A stretch of 54,512 bases of DNA from CAZKGE01 sp964541695 (GTDB lineage: Bacteria > Bacillota > Clostridia > Christensenellales > CAG-138), in the NCBI GenBank assembly GCA_964541695.1, contig CAZIRB010000006.1:1-54512 (forward strand), given 5' to 3'. The notes beneath the pieces were generated by a model that worked only from the letters and a program-made list of their open reading frames with translations, ran no database searches and was not told the origin of the DNA. Within the stretch, counting starts at the first letter, position 1; every line of letters begins with the position of its first letter. Both the position numbers and the translations under genes were made by a program. This document shows positions 31,658-39,851 of this stretch, piece after piece.

Positions 31658-33760
31658 ATGAAAGTATTGATCGTAGGGGGCGTTGCGGGCGGGGCGACCG
31701 CGGCGGCCCGGCTCCGCAGGCTGGACGAAACGGCCGAAATCGTGCTGCTGGAAAAAAACGCCTATATCTCGTTTGCCAACTGCGGCCTGCCGTATTATAT
31801 CGGCGGCGTGATCCAGGATGAGGACGACCTGCTGCTGCAGACGCCCGAGAGCTTTCGGGAGCGGTACAACGTGGACGTGCGCGTGTTCCACGAGGCCGTC
31901 GCCATCGACCGCGCCGCGCATATGGTGCATGTCAAAACGGCGGACGGCAAGGAATACGACGAAACCTACGATAAGCTGCTGCTCTCCCCCGGCGCGTCGC
32001 CGATCGTCCCGCGCATGGAGAACGCGGACGACCCGCGCGTGTTCACGCTGCGCAACATCCCCGACACGCGGCGCATCCACGCCTTCGTCCGGGACAGCAA
32101 GCCGCGGCGCGCCGTCATTGCGGGCTGCGGCTACGTGGGACTGGAGCTGGCGGAAAATTTGATCGCCGCCGGCGTCTCCGTGACGGCCATCGACCTGGCG
32201 GATTCGGTGATCGCGCCGCTCGACCGCGACATGGCCGCCGAGGTGCACGGCTATCTCGAACAGAAGGGCGTCGAGCTGCTGCTTTCCGCGGAGCTGACCG
32301 CCATCCGGAAGGACGGCGACGGCCTGACCGTTCTGGCGGGCGCGCGCGCGCTGCCCGCGGACATGGTGGTCCTCTCGCTGGGCGTGCGGCCCGAGACCGG
32401 CTTTGCGCATATGTCGGGGCTGGCCATCAACGGCAGGGGCTTTCTCATCACGGACGAGCACATGCGCACGAACGACCCGGACATCTACGCCGTGGGCGAC
32501 GCCGCCGAGGTGAAAAACATCGTCACCGGCCTGCCCGCGTCGATCCCGCTGGCGGGCCCCGCCAACCGGCAGGCGCGCATCGCTGCGGACAACATCGCCG
32601 GCATCGCCAGCCGCTACGACGGCGCGCAGGGCTCGGCAATCCTCAAGCTGTTCGACATGACCGTCGCCACGACCGGCGTCAACGAGCGCACCGCGCGCAG
32701 CCTGTCCATCCCCTGCGGCAAGGTCTACACCTACTCCCCTTCGCACGCGGGCTACTACCCCGGCGGGCGGAACATGTCGGTCAAGACGCTCTACGACCCC
32801 GAAACCGGCGTCATATTGGGCGCGCAGATCGTGGGCTTTACCGGCGTGGACAAGCGCGCGGACGTGCTGGCGACCGCCGTCCGCATGCGCATGACCGCCG
32901 AGGACCTGACCGAGCTCGAGCTCTGCTACGCGCCGCCGTTCTCGTCCGCTAAGGACCCGGTCAACATCGCGGGCTATGTGATCGAAAACGCGCGAAAGGG
33001 CTTGGTGCGCCAGTTCTTCTGGGACGGCGTTCCCGCGGTGCAGGCGGACGAAAACGCTCTGCTGCTCGACGTGCGTACGAAGGATGAATATGCAAGGGGC
33101 GCAATCGGCGGATGCATAAATATACCGCTGCACGAGCTGCGCGCGCGCGTCGGCGAACTGCCCCAAGGGAAACCGATTTACGTCTACTGCCACAGCGGCA
33201 TGCGCAGCTATGTCGCCTGCCGCATTCTGACCGGCCGCGGCTTCGACTGCCGGAACCTGGCCGGTGGGTACCGCTTCTACAGCCTCGTGACGAGCGACCT
33301 AGTAAAGCACCCCGCGCGGCAGGCGGCGGCAGCCGCCGTCGTGCCGTCGCTTGCGCGCGACTTTTTCCATAAGACCGGCCTGTCCTGCTCCGAGAGCACG
33401 ATGGAGCTTCTGCAGCGCATCGGTAAGCTTGCCGACATGCCGGAGCTGACGAAGTCGATGAGCGGTTTCGGCGGCGGCATGCACCGCGGACTGGCCTGCG
33501 GCGCGGTCACCGGCGCGGTCGCGGCGCTCGGCGCATACTGCGGGCGGCACCTGCGCGGCGCGCCGAAGGAGCCGCTCAACTCCGCGGTGGAGGCGTTCCT
33601 GAACGAGTTCGAGTCTCGCTTCGGCTCGCTCACCTGCGACGCGCTCATCAAGGATTCCGGACTCAGCCCCGAGGAGCAGCACAAGGTCTGCACGGGCTTT
33701 GTCACGGCCGCGGTCGAGATCGCCTCGCGCATCATGGACGAGGTGCGCGACGCGGGGTAA
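31658..33760 (+). CDS. Three-domain protein: CoA-disulfide reductase-like + rhodanese + C_GCAxxG_C_C
   Basis: A 700-residue fusion. Residues 1-445 are a pyridine nucleotide-disulfide oxidoreductase of the CoA-disulfide reductase/NADH oxidase group: FAD loop GGVAGGATAA, redox Cys in SFANCGLPY (about 43), NAD loop GCGYVGLELAE and GDAAEV. Residues 455-550 are a rhodanese domain with active loop YCHSGMRSY (about 509-517). Residues 555-700 match the C_GCAxxG_C_C redox family: LSCSES, GFGGGMHRGLACGA, GAYCGR, LTCDAL. The first two domains together are known from CoADR-rhodanese enzymes that reduce polysulfides or persulfides; the third is an unusual addition. AAAGGAAG precedes the ATG. A role in sulfur transfer, perhaps for the molybdenum-sulfido site, is inference. 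Confidence 0.9.
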   Translation: MKVLIVGGVAGGATAAARLRRLDETAEIVLLEKNAYISFANCGLPYYIGGVIQDEDDLLLQTPESFRERYNVDVRVFHEAVAIDRAAHMVHVKTADGKEYDETYDKLLLSPGASPIVPRMENADDPRVFTLRNIPDTRRIHAFVRDSKPRRAVIAGCGYVGLELAENLIAAGVSVTAIDLADSVIAPLDRDMAAEVHGYLEQKGVELLLSAELTAIRKDGDGLTVLAGARALPADMVVLSLGVRPETGFAHMSGLAINGRGFLITDEHMRTNDPDIYAVGDAAEVKNIVTGLPASIPLAGPANRQARIAADNIAGIASRYDGAQGSAILKLFDMTVATTGVNERTARSLSIPCGKVYTYSPSHAGYYPGGRNMSVKTLYDPETGVILGAQIVGFTGVDKRADVLATAVRMRMTAEDLTELELCYAPPFSSAKDPVNIAGYVIENARKGLVRQFFWDGVPAVQADENALLLDVRTKDEYARGAIGGCINIPLHELRARVGELPQGKPIYVYCHSGMRSYVACRILTGRGFDCRNLAGGYRFYSLVTSDLVKHPARQAAAAAVVPSLARDFFHKTGLSCSESTMELLQRIGKLADMPELTKSMSGFGGGMHRGLACGAVTGAVAALGAYCGRHLRGAPKEPLNSAVEAFLNEFESRFGSLTCDALIKDSGLSPEEQHKVCTGFVTAAVEIASRIMDEVRDAG

Positions 33761-33890
33761 AACGGAGGAGCGACGGCCGCGGTCGGGATCGCCTCGCGCA
33801 TCATGGACGAGGTGCGCGACGCGGGGTAAAACGGGGGGCGACGGCTGCGATCGGGATCGCCTCGCGCATCATGGACGAGGTGCGTAGCGC
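33704..33890 (+). repeat. Tandem duplication of the gene 3' end (69, 68 and about 50 bp)
   Basis: The last 57 coding bases of the fusion gene plus stop and a few bases (33704-33772) are repeated almost exactly at 33773-33840 and, partly, at 33841-33890. Copies 2 and 3 lie past the stop codon and would encode the same IASRIMDEV ending. Only one base differs in most of copy 2. Confidence 0.9.
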
Positions 33891-34024
33891 GGGCTGCGCG
33901 GCGGCGGGCGTGGGCGTGCGGGGGTTCGGGTGCTGTTCAGCGATCTGGGACGTTGTTTACCCTCCTCCCCCTGCCCTCATTCAAAGCCGTAGGGTTAAAC
34001 TGCAAAAGCAGCCAGGACCAACGA

Positions 34025-34066
34025 AAACAAGCGGAGCCGGCGCAGTTGCGCCGGCTCCGCTTGTTT
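34025..34066. terminator. Bidirectional intrinsic terminator
   Basis: A perfect 20-bp stem (34025-34044 with 34047-34066) flanked by A-run and T-run ends (AAACAAGCGG ... CCGCTTGTTT) lies between convergent genes ending at 33760 and 34323. Sequence 34067-34322 shows no gene; it holds several ATGCAT/TTTATGCGT-like short repeats and C-rich runs. Confidence 0.8.
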
Positions 34067-34322
34067 AAGCCGCGTCCCGGAATCTGTTCAAGCCGCATCC
34101 ATAAATATGCATGAATATCCCTGCGTTTATGCGTGCATGTTTATGCGTAAGTTTTGCATCTTTTCCGTTCTCAGCCCACATCGCAAAAGCGCCGGCGGCC
34201 GCATCAACCGCACCAGTCGCGCCAGCCGCTCCCGCCGCACCCACGAATTCCGCAAACCGACACGTCCTATACGTGCCTGCCAGACCGTCCCTGTCACAGC
34301 CAACGCGCCCCCGTCACGCCCG
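34067..34322. other. Spacer before the GltD-like gene, no gene seen
   Basis: I see no coding sequence with a ribosome binding site. Short near-repeats (ATATGCATGAATAT, TTTATGCGT twice) and GTCACGCCC copies give it low complexity. Confidence 0.5.
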
Positions 34323-35573
34323 TCACGCCCGTCCTTGCCCGTACGTCTCCCGCACATACTGGTCCATGGCTTCCGCGACGCGGCGCGAGACCTTGACCGC
34401 CTCGACGACGGTTTTGGCGCCCGTCACCACGTCGCCGGACGCGAACACCCCCTCGCGCGTCGTGCGCCCGCAGTCGTCGACGACCACGAGCCCCCGCTCG
34501 CTGACGTCGATGCCGCTGGTGGACGACACGATCACCGCGCGCGGGCCCTGCCCGACCGCGATGATGACCGAATCGGCCGGAAAAAGCTCCTCCGTGCCCT
34601 CGACCGGGACGGCCGTCTTCTGCCCGTCGGCCTCGAGGATTGCGGAGTCCGCCAGTATCACGCCCTCGTCGACAAAGCGCACCGCCGACTTTTTGAGCAG
34701 GATGTTCGCGCCGTCGATCTTGGCAAACTCCATCTCGACGGGCCGCGCGGAGATGCCGGAATCGTCCAGATTGACCACGATGGTGACCTCCTCGCAGCCG
34801 TGCCGGAACGCGGTGCGCGCCACGTCCATGGCCACGTTGCCCGCGCCGATCACCGCCAGCTTCCGGCCGAGCCGGTACACGTCCGGGTTCTTGAGGTACT
34901 CGATCGCGTAGCGCACATGCCCGAGGCTCTCGCCGGGCAGGTTGATCCGGTTGGGCCGCCAGACGCCGGTACCCATGAATACCGCGCGGTATCCGTCGCG
35001 GAACAGGTCGTCCACGGTCAGGTTCATGCCGATCACGGTGTTGGGCCGGATGCGGACGCCGCTAGCCAGCAGCGTCTCCTTGAGGCGGTCGAGGACGATC
35101 TTGGGCAGGCGGAACTCCGGTATGCCATAGCGCATGACGCCGCCGATCTGGTCGTTCCCCTCGAATATCGTCACGTCATAATTTTTTGCCGCGAGCACAA
35201 ACGCGATCGTGATGCCGGCGGGGCCGGAGCCGATGATCGCGATCCGGCCGCTCGTGCCGTCGGATTTCTGCGGCTTATAGATGCTGAGAAAATAATCGGA
35301 GATATAGCGCTCGATCGCGCTGATGTGCACGGGCGAACCGGTCTTGCCGAGCACGCAGTGGCCCTCGCACTGGTTCTCCTGCGGGCACACGTGGCAACAG
35401 ACGAGCGAAAGCGGGTTGTTGTCGAACAGCAGCTTCCCCGCCTGACCGATGCGGTTATCGAGAAGCAGCCGGATCGATTCGCGGATCGGCGTGGCGACCG
35501 GGCAGCCGACAGCGCACCGCGGATTTTTGCACTGCAGGCAGCGCCGCGCGTCCTCAATGACATGTTTGCTCAT
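34323..35573 (-). CDS. Stand-alone GltD/PreT-like iron-sulfur flavoprotein
   Basis: A 416-residue NAD(P)H-dependent oxidoreductase. The N-terminal double cluster domain reads CLQCKNPRCAVGCPVATP and CCHVCPQENQCEGHC. IIGSGPAGITIAF (about residue 114) is the FAD site, VIGAGNVAMDVAR (about 241) the NAD(P) site, and FASGDVVTGAKT near the end closes the FAD pocket. It has the same plan as the PreT-like protein at 3043-4293 but is a different subtype and has no large subunit beside it. It could donate electrons to a partner elsewhere. The start is ATG 35573, about nine bases after AAAGG; ATG 35582 overlaps that site. It has its own promoter. Confidence 0.88.
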   Translation of the reverse strand: MSKHVIEDARRCLQCKNPRCAVGCPVATPIRESIRLLLDNRIGQAGKLLFDNNPLSLVCCHVCPQENQCEGHCVLGKTGSPVHISAIERYISDYFLSIYKPQKSDGTSGRIAIIGSGPAGITIAFVLAAKNYDVTIFEGNDQIGGVMRYGIPEFRLPKIVLDRLKETLLASGVRIRPNTVIGMNLTVDDLFRDGYRAVFMGTGVWRPNRINLPGESLGHVRYAIEYLKNPDVYRLGRKLAVIGAGNVAMDVARTAFRHGCEEVTIVVNLDDSGISARPVEMEFAKIDGANILLKKSAVRFVDEGVILADSAILEADGQKTAVPVEGTEELFPADSVIIAVGQGPRAVIVSSTSGIDVSERGLVVVDDCGRTTREGVFASGDVVTGAKTVVEAVKVSRRVAEAMDQYVRETYGQGRA

Positions 35574-35641
35574 AGGTATCATCCTTTCCGCCGCCGGGCG
35601 GCCCGGCTCGATAACCGGGGTTTGTGCCGGTTCATTTGTAG

Positions 35642-35670
35642 ATCGTATACGGCCCGCCGGACGATGTCAA
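35642..35670 (-). promoter_or_regulatory. Candidate promoter for the stand-alone GltD-like gene
   Basis: TTGACA (35670-35665), 17-bp spacer and TACGAT (35647-35642), about 70 bp upstream of the start codon on the minus strand. The -35 is perfect and the -10 is weak, which often marks an activated promoter. Confidence 0.55.
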
Positions 35671-35714
35671 GAGCGGGGTGAAACGTGACGCGGGGCCTAT
35701 GCCGCGCGCAGAAA

Positions 35715-35743
35715 TTGAATCTGAGCGGGCTTTGCTATATAAT
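35715..35743 (+). promoter_or_regulatory. Promoter for the terpene-cyclase-fold/CDGSH pair
   Basis: TTGAAT (35715-35720), 17-bp spacer, TATAAT (35738-35743), 43 bp before the start codon. It diverges from the GltD-like gene promoter. Confidence 0.7.
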
Positions 35744-35786
35744 GGCAGATAGTGATGGCAGACTTTAAAAACCCGGAGGGGATTCC

Positions 35787-36641
35787 ATGCGGCAAGCATA
35801 TGCGGCCGACATCGAGGCGATCCTGTCAAAACGCCGGCAGCACGGCGCCGATCATTGGGCGACCGCGGACGGCAATCTGATCAAGGGGAGCCCGTTTACG
35901 ACGCTCGATAGCGCGTACCTGCTCCGCGAACTGGGCATGGACCCGTCCGAACCCGTGCTGCGGGGGACGGCGGAGCTGATCTTTGCCGCCCGGCGCGAGG
36001 ACGGCCGGTTCCGGCTTACGCCGGGCGGGGCGATCTATCCCTGCCAAACAATCGGCGCCGCAAGGACGCTGTGCCATCTCGGGTACTCCGATGACCCGCG
36101 GCTGGCCAGGACGTTCGAGCACCTGCTCGCAATCCAGCACTTCGACGGCGGCTGGCAGTGCAAAAAGTATTCGTTCGGCAGGGGGCCGGAGACGGCGTTT
36201 TCCAACCCCGGCCCGACGCTGTCGGCGCTCGACGCGTTCCGGTTCACGCCGTGCCGGAATCAGAGCGCCGCGCTCGACCGCGCGGTCGAGTTCCTGCTTG
36301 CGCACTGGACGACGAGAGCGCCGCTCGGCCCCTGCCATTACGGCATCGGCACGCTGTTTATGCAGGTCGCCTACCCGTTTTCCACGTATAACCTTTTCTT
36401 CTATATATATGTACTCTCGTTCTACGACGCCGCGAAGACGGACCCGCGCTTCCTTGAGGCGCTGTCCGCGCTGGAATCCAAGCTCGAAAACGGCCGCGTC
36501 GTCGTGGAGCGCCCGAACCCGAAGCTGGCCGCGTTCGCGTTCTGCAAAAAGGGAGCGCCGAGCGAACTCGCCACGCTGCGCTATCGGGAGATATTGCAAA
36601 ACATCGGCAAAAATACGGAACCGGAAAGGAACCTTCCATGA
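35787..36641 (+). CDS. Prenyltransferase/squalene-cyclase-fold (alpha-alpha barrel) protein
   Basis: A 284-residue helical-repeat protein resembling one barrel of the squalene-hopene cyclase/prenyltransferase superfamily. Repeated helical units with QW-like turns are visible (REDGRFRL, HFDGGWQCKK, with GGW at about residue 120). The DxDD catalytic motif of terpene cyclases is not visible, so cyclase activity is doubtful. GGAGGGG lies before ATG 35787. It overlaps the CDGSH gene by 4 bp (ATGA), so the two are translated together. I do not know the function. Confidence 0.72.
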   Translation: MRQAYAADIEAILSKRRQHGADHWATADGNLIKGSPFTTLDSAYLLRELGMDPSEPVLRGTAELIFAARREDGRFRLTPGGAIYPCQTIGAARTLCHLGYSDDPRLARTFEHLLAIQHFDGGWQCKKYSFGRGPETAFSNPGPTLSALDAFRFTPCRNQSAALDRAVEFLLAHWTTRAPLGPCHYGIGTLFMQVAYPFSTYNLFFYIYVLSFYDAAKTDPRFLEALSALESKLENGRVVVERPNPKLAAFAFCKKGAPSELATLRYREILQNIGKNTEPERNLP

Positions 36642-37321
36642 ACAAGCAACCGATCAAATACAAAATCAAGATCATGAAAGGCGGCCCGTATCTTGTGACC
36701 GGCGGCGTGCCGCTCGCCGAACAAATCATCGTCCCCGACGGCGACGGGTACGTGTACAAGCCGGGCCGCGCGCTCCCGCAAGCCGAGACCTATGTGCTCT
36801 GCCGCTGCGGCCGATCGCGGCAGGCGCCGTTCTGCGACGGCGCGCACACAAAGACGGGTTTTCGCGGTACGGAGACCGCCTCCCGCGCGGACTATCTTGA
36901 CCGCGCCGCGCTTCTCCCGGGCCCGGGCGTCGATCTGCTCGACGACAGCCGCTGCGCCTACGCGCGCTTCTGCCACCGCGACAGCGGCAACGCTTGGGAC
37001 CTGGCCGCAAACTCGACCACGCCGTACGCCTGCGAGGAAGCCGTGCGCGCCGCGTCGGACTGCCCCGCCGGCCGGCTGACGGCCGTCGCCAAGGACGGCA
37101 CGCCGTACGAGCCCGCGCTCAAGCCTTCGATCGACGTGCTGCAGGACGAGGAGGAGGAGGTAAGCTCCGCGCTGTTCGTCAAGGGCGGGATCCCGATCGA
37201 GTCGGCCGACGGCACGCTGTACGAGACGCGCAACCGTGTCACGCTCTGCCGCTGCGGCCGGTCGCAGAACAAGCCGTTCTGCGACGCGTCGCACGTCTCC
37301 GAGCGCTACCGCGACCGATAA
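36638..37321 (+). CDS. CDGSH iron-sulfur protein with two CDGSH motifs and a central divergent ferredoxin-type segment
   Basis: A 227-residue protein. CRCGRSRQAPFCDGAH (residues 55-70) and CRCGRSQNKPFCDASH (about 203-218) each fit the C-x-C-x2-S-x3-P-x-C-D-G/A-S/A/T-H pattern that binds a redox-active [2Fe-2S] cluster through three Cys and one His. Between them, CAYARFCHRDSG and SDCPAGRL resemble the DUF1271/Fer4_19 segment often fused to CDGSH domains. Such proteins carry electrons or iron-sulfur clusters. The start is placed by the 4-bp overlap with the preceding gene. Confidence 0.88.
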   Translation: MNKQPIKYKIKIMKGGPYLVTGGVPLAEQIIVPDGDGYVYKPGRALPQAETYVLCRCGRSRQAPFCDGAHTKTGFRGTETASRADYLDRAALLPGPGVDLLDDSRCAYARFCHRDSGNAWDLAANSTTPYACEEAVRAASDCPAGRLTAVAKDGTPYEPALKPSIDVLQDEEEEVSSALFVKGGIPIESADGTLYETRNRVTLCRCGRSQNKPFCDASHVSERYRDR

Positions 37322-37477
37322 TAGGAGCCGGGTTAAGCGGGCGCAGGTTGCCGAAAGACCGTTTTTAACAACTTTCAAACGCGTAGCCGCGGCATGTTGG
37401 CGCAGACGGCCGCGGACCTTTTTTGAAACAGTTATGAAACGCTGACCCGCGACGCGCGGACGGCAAAGGAGGCCGGT

Positions 37478-38005
37478 ATGGATATTTGTAGGTTGGTCAA
37501 GCCCGATTCTACGCTGGAAGCGGAAATTTGGGCCTACCGCCGCGAAATGCTCGACACGGGTAGCTCGATGGACGGCACCGGGCCGCTGCGGCGCATGGAA
37601 TCCGCCGCCGAGTGGCTCGAAATCAACCGCCAATTTGAGGACCGCGCCAACGTGCCGGAAAACTTGGTCGAGTCGGAGCAGTTCGCCTATGTGCGCGAAT
37701 CGGACGGCAAGATCGTCGGCATGATCCAGTTCCGGCACTATTTCAACGATTTTCTCGAGCGCTACGGCGGCCACATCGGCTACTCCGTGCGGCCGGGCGA
37801 GCGGAAAAAAGGCTACGCCGCTCGCATGCTCGCCGACTGCCTCGCCGTCTGCCGCGCGCACGGCCTCGACCGCGTGCTCATCACCTGCGCCGCGGACAAC
37901 GAGGGCAGCCGGAGAACGATTTTAAAAAACGGCGGCGTATACGAAAGCACCGTGTATTGCGAGCGCGACGACGAGATACTCGAGCGGTACTGGATCGCGC
38001 TGTGA
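37478..38005 (+). CDS. GNAT-family N-acetyltransferase
   Basis: A 175-residue GCN5-related acetyltransferase. IGYSVRPGERKKGYAARMLADCL (about 100-122) holds the acetyl-CoA pyrophosphate loop, and the C-terminal CAADNEGSRRTILKNGG (about 138-154) is the typical beta-bulge and helix region. It acts on a small molecule or protein amine; the target cannot be inferred. AAAGGAGG is five bases before the ATG. The 156-bp spacer upstream contains an imperfect direct repeat (around 37358-37385 and 37416-37443, TTTTT...AAACGC). Confidence 0.85.
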   Translation: MDICRLVKPDSTLEAEIWAYRREMLDTGSSMDGTGPLRRMESAAEWLEINRQFEDRANVPENLVESEQFAYVRESDGKIVGMIQFRHYFNDFLERYGGHIGYSVRPGERKKGYAARMLADCLAVCRAHGLDRVLITCAADNEGSRRTILKNGGVYESTVYCERDDEILERYWIAL

Positions 38006-38014
38006 GATTTATTG

Positions 38015-38044
38015 TTGTCACAGCGCGCCGTTATTTGGTATAAT
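38015..38044 (+). promoter_or_regulatory. Promoter for the DUF4332 gene
   Basis: TTGTCA (38015-38020), 18-bp spacer, TATAAT (38039-38044), 58 bp before ATG 38102. It starts 10 bp past the GNAT stop. Confidence 0.65.
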
Positions 38045-38101
38045 AGAGAATAATTTCAGGATCGATTCTTGTTTATTGAAAATTCGAAAGGAGTCGCGAA
38101 C

Positions 38102-38506
38102 ATGTCGAAACTCAGCATCATCGAAGGCATCGGGGAGATCTACGAGGCCAAGCTTGAAGCCGTCGGGATCAAGTCCATGGAAGCGCTGCTGGAGGCCTGC
38201 GCCACCAAGAAGGGCCGTGCCGATCTGGCCGAAAAGTCCGACATCAGCGAGAAGCTGATTCTCAAGTGGGCAAACCACGCCGACCTGGCGCGCATCAACG
38301 GCATCGGCGGCGAATACGCGGAGCTCTTGGAGGCTTCCGGCGTCGATACGGTGCCGGAGCTCGCCAACCGCAACGCCGCGAATCTCTATCAGAAGATGGT
38401 TGAGATCAACGAGAAGAAGGCGCTCGTGCGCCGGCTGCCCACCGAAGCGCAGGTCGCGGACTGGATCAAGCAGGCCAACGCCCTGCCGCGCGTGCTGCAG
38501 TACTAA
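38102..38506 (+). CDS. DUF4332 protein (helix-hairpin-helix)
   Basis: A 134-residue protein of the DUF4332 family. Two helix-hairpin-helix-like units begin with IIEGIGEIYEAKL (about residue 5) and INGIGGEYAELL (about 64), each followed by helices with a LxNRNA-like tail. These units resemble DNA-binding HhH elements but the role is unknown. ATG 38102 has AAAGGAG nine bases before it; an earlier in-frame TTG at 38069 is ignored. It is single, with its own promoter. Confidence 0.85.
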   Translation: MSKLSIIEGIGEIYEAKLEAVGIKSMEALLEACATKKGRADLAEKSDISEKLILKWANHADLARINGIGGEYAELLEASGVDTVPELANRNAANLYQKMVEINEKKALVRRLPTEAQVADWIKQANALPRVLQY

Positions 38507-38672
38507 TCCAACCCGCCGGCGCGGGCGCGGTCGTTCGATCGCGCGGCGCGGGCCGGATGCATGTCGGCGGAGGTTGGGCGCGTTCCGGCCTCCGCCCGTT
38601 TTGTCCCTAAGACGTCTCACTCCGTTTTTTTATTTTGGCTCAAATCTAATAATTTTGTTAGGAGGCGTTCCC

Positions 38673-39140
38673 ATGCCGAGAGTAACGGATATTATGCTGA
38701 TGCAGGAGATGTCGCAGCCGACCCTGGTGGTCCGCACGCACGCCGCCGTGCAGGACCTGCCGCAGGTCATCGGTCAAAGCTACGGGCTGATCGCCCAATA
38801 CCTCGCGGAGCTCGGCGAACTGGCCGCGGGCGTGCCGTTTGTGTGCTATCACAACCTCGATATGCAGAACCTCGACGTGGAGATCGGCTTCCCGGTGCCC
38901 GCGGCCCTGCCTGCCAAGGGCAGCGTGCAGCCGAGCCGCATACCCGCCGGTCCGACGGTCTCCTGCATCCACCGCGGCCCCTATGCCGCGATGGCCCCCG
39001 TCTATGAGGAGATGACCGACTGGATCGATAAAAACGGCTTTGCGGCCACCAATATCGTATACGAATGCTACCTCAACGGGCCGGAATTCCCCCAGGACGA
39101 GCTTTTGACCAGGATCGTTATGCCGGTACGGAAGAAATAG
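38673..39140 (+). CDS. GyrI-like effector-binding domain protein
   Basis: A 155-residue protein with the GyrI-like/AraC effector-binding (SHS2-type) fold: a central strand VPFVCYH (about residue 54), VEIGFPVP (about 69) and HRGPYAAMAPVYEEMTDWI (about 99-117). Family members bind small hydrophobic or cationic ligands, and stand-alone forms may be ligand sequestering or hydrolytic. TAGGAGG is six bases before the ATG. No DNA-binding domain is present. Confidence 0.85.
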   Translation: MPRVTDIMLMQEMSQPTLVVRTHAAVQDLPQVIGQSYGLIAQYLAELGELAAGVPFVCYHNLDMQNLDVEIGFPVPAALPAKGSVQPSRIPAGPTVSCIHRGPYAAMAPVYEEMTDWIDKNGFAATNIVYECYLNGPEFPQDELLTRIVMPVRKK

Positions 39141-39174
39141 GGGACGCGTGCGGAGGCTCCGCCCCCGCACCCCC

Positions 39175-39199
39175 GCTTCTTTTCTTAAAGAAAAGAAGC
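39175..39199. terminator. AT/GA-rich 12-bp hairpin after the GyrI-like gene
   Basis: GCTTCTTTTCTT (39175-39186) and AAGAAAAGAAGC (39188-39199) are exact reverse complements with one base between them. It starts 35 bp past the stop. Its position suggests a terminator, although no T tract follows. Confidence 0.5.
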
Positions 39200-39250
39200 A
39201 AAAGATGCGATAGGTGTTTAATCAGGCATTTGTAGAACAGAAAGGGATCC

Positions 39251-39490
39251 AAAGGGGGCCGCAGCCGAGCGCCGCCTGTGGCGGATAAAGCGAGACGTAG
39301 GCCCAGTGAGCAAGGGAGCGCAGGCCCAAAAGGGCGTGCGCGACCATTGCGAACTGTGGGGCTTGTCCCTTTGGCGGGTGTTTGAGGGGCCGAAGCTGAG
39401 CGCCGCCTGTGGCGGATGAAGCGAAGCGCAGGCCCAGTAAGCAAGGAAGCGCAGGCCCAAAAGGGCGTGTGCGACCATTGCGAACTGTGG
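39251..39490. repeat. Two about 107-bp direct repeats, 131-bp period
   Basis: Segments of about 39251-39359 and 39384-39490 match over most of their length (shared stretch GAGCGCCGCCTGTGGCGGAT near the start and GACCATTGCGAACTGTGG at the end). Each contains the small palindrome CCGCC-TGT-GGCGG and the phrase GCGCAGGCCCAAAAGGGCGTG. Open frames through them lack ribosome binding sites. This looks like a dispersed intergenic repeat duplicated in tandem. The whole 39200-39551 spacer has no supported gene. Confidence 0.8.
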
Positions 39491-39551
39491 CAGAGCCCTC
39501 AACGTCCCCCTTCACGAAAGCAACACTTTTATCGTACGCCGCCGACTCCGC

Positions 39552-39839
39552 TTACTCCGCGGCGGCGGCTTTTTTTGCCTCGTCGAGGCGCTTGTTGCGC
39601 AGATACAGCACGATGTCCGTCGTCACAAACAGCAGGTTGATCGTGTAGAAGACCACGACGTAGGTCAGCTTCCCACGCAGGAATTTGCTTGCGATGCCGA
39701 ACACATAGCCCGTCCAAAGCAACAGCTCGAACATTAGGCTTTTGCCCGCCGCCGTGCGCGAACGGTACGATTTTACGATATTGAACGGCCAGGACAGGCC
39801 GAACAGCACCATCATGATGGTCTCGAATATCTCCGCCAT
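39552..39839 (-). CDS. Small membrane protein, PQ-loop/SemiSWEET-like
   Basis: A 95-residue protein with three hydrophobic helices (about 4-22, 36-54, 58-80). SWPFNIVKSYRSRTAAGKS (about 16-34) followed by a helix resembles the PQ-loop pattern of SemiSWEET sugar carriers, with PF instead of PQ. The C-terminus is a charged tail. GAGGGGG precedes the ATG. It lies 12 bp downstream of the M20 hydrolase gene on the same strand, so it could move the substrate or product of that enzyme. The assignment is tentative. Confidence 0.7.
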   Translation of the reverse strand: MAEIFETIMMVLFGLSWPFNIVKSYRSRTAAGKSLMFELLLWTGYVFGIASKFLRGKLTYVVVFYTINLLFVTTDIVLYLRNKRLDEAKKAAAAE

Positions 39840-39851
39840 ACGCTTACCCCC

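Noticed and set aside
39251..39490. CRISPR-like array
   Set aside because: Only two long blocks, no spacer series, and no cas genes in the window.
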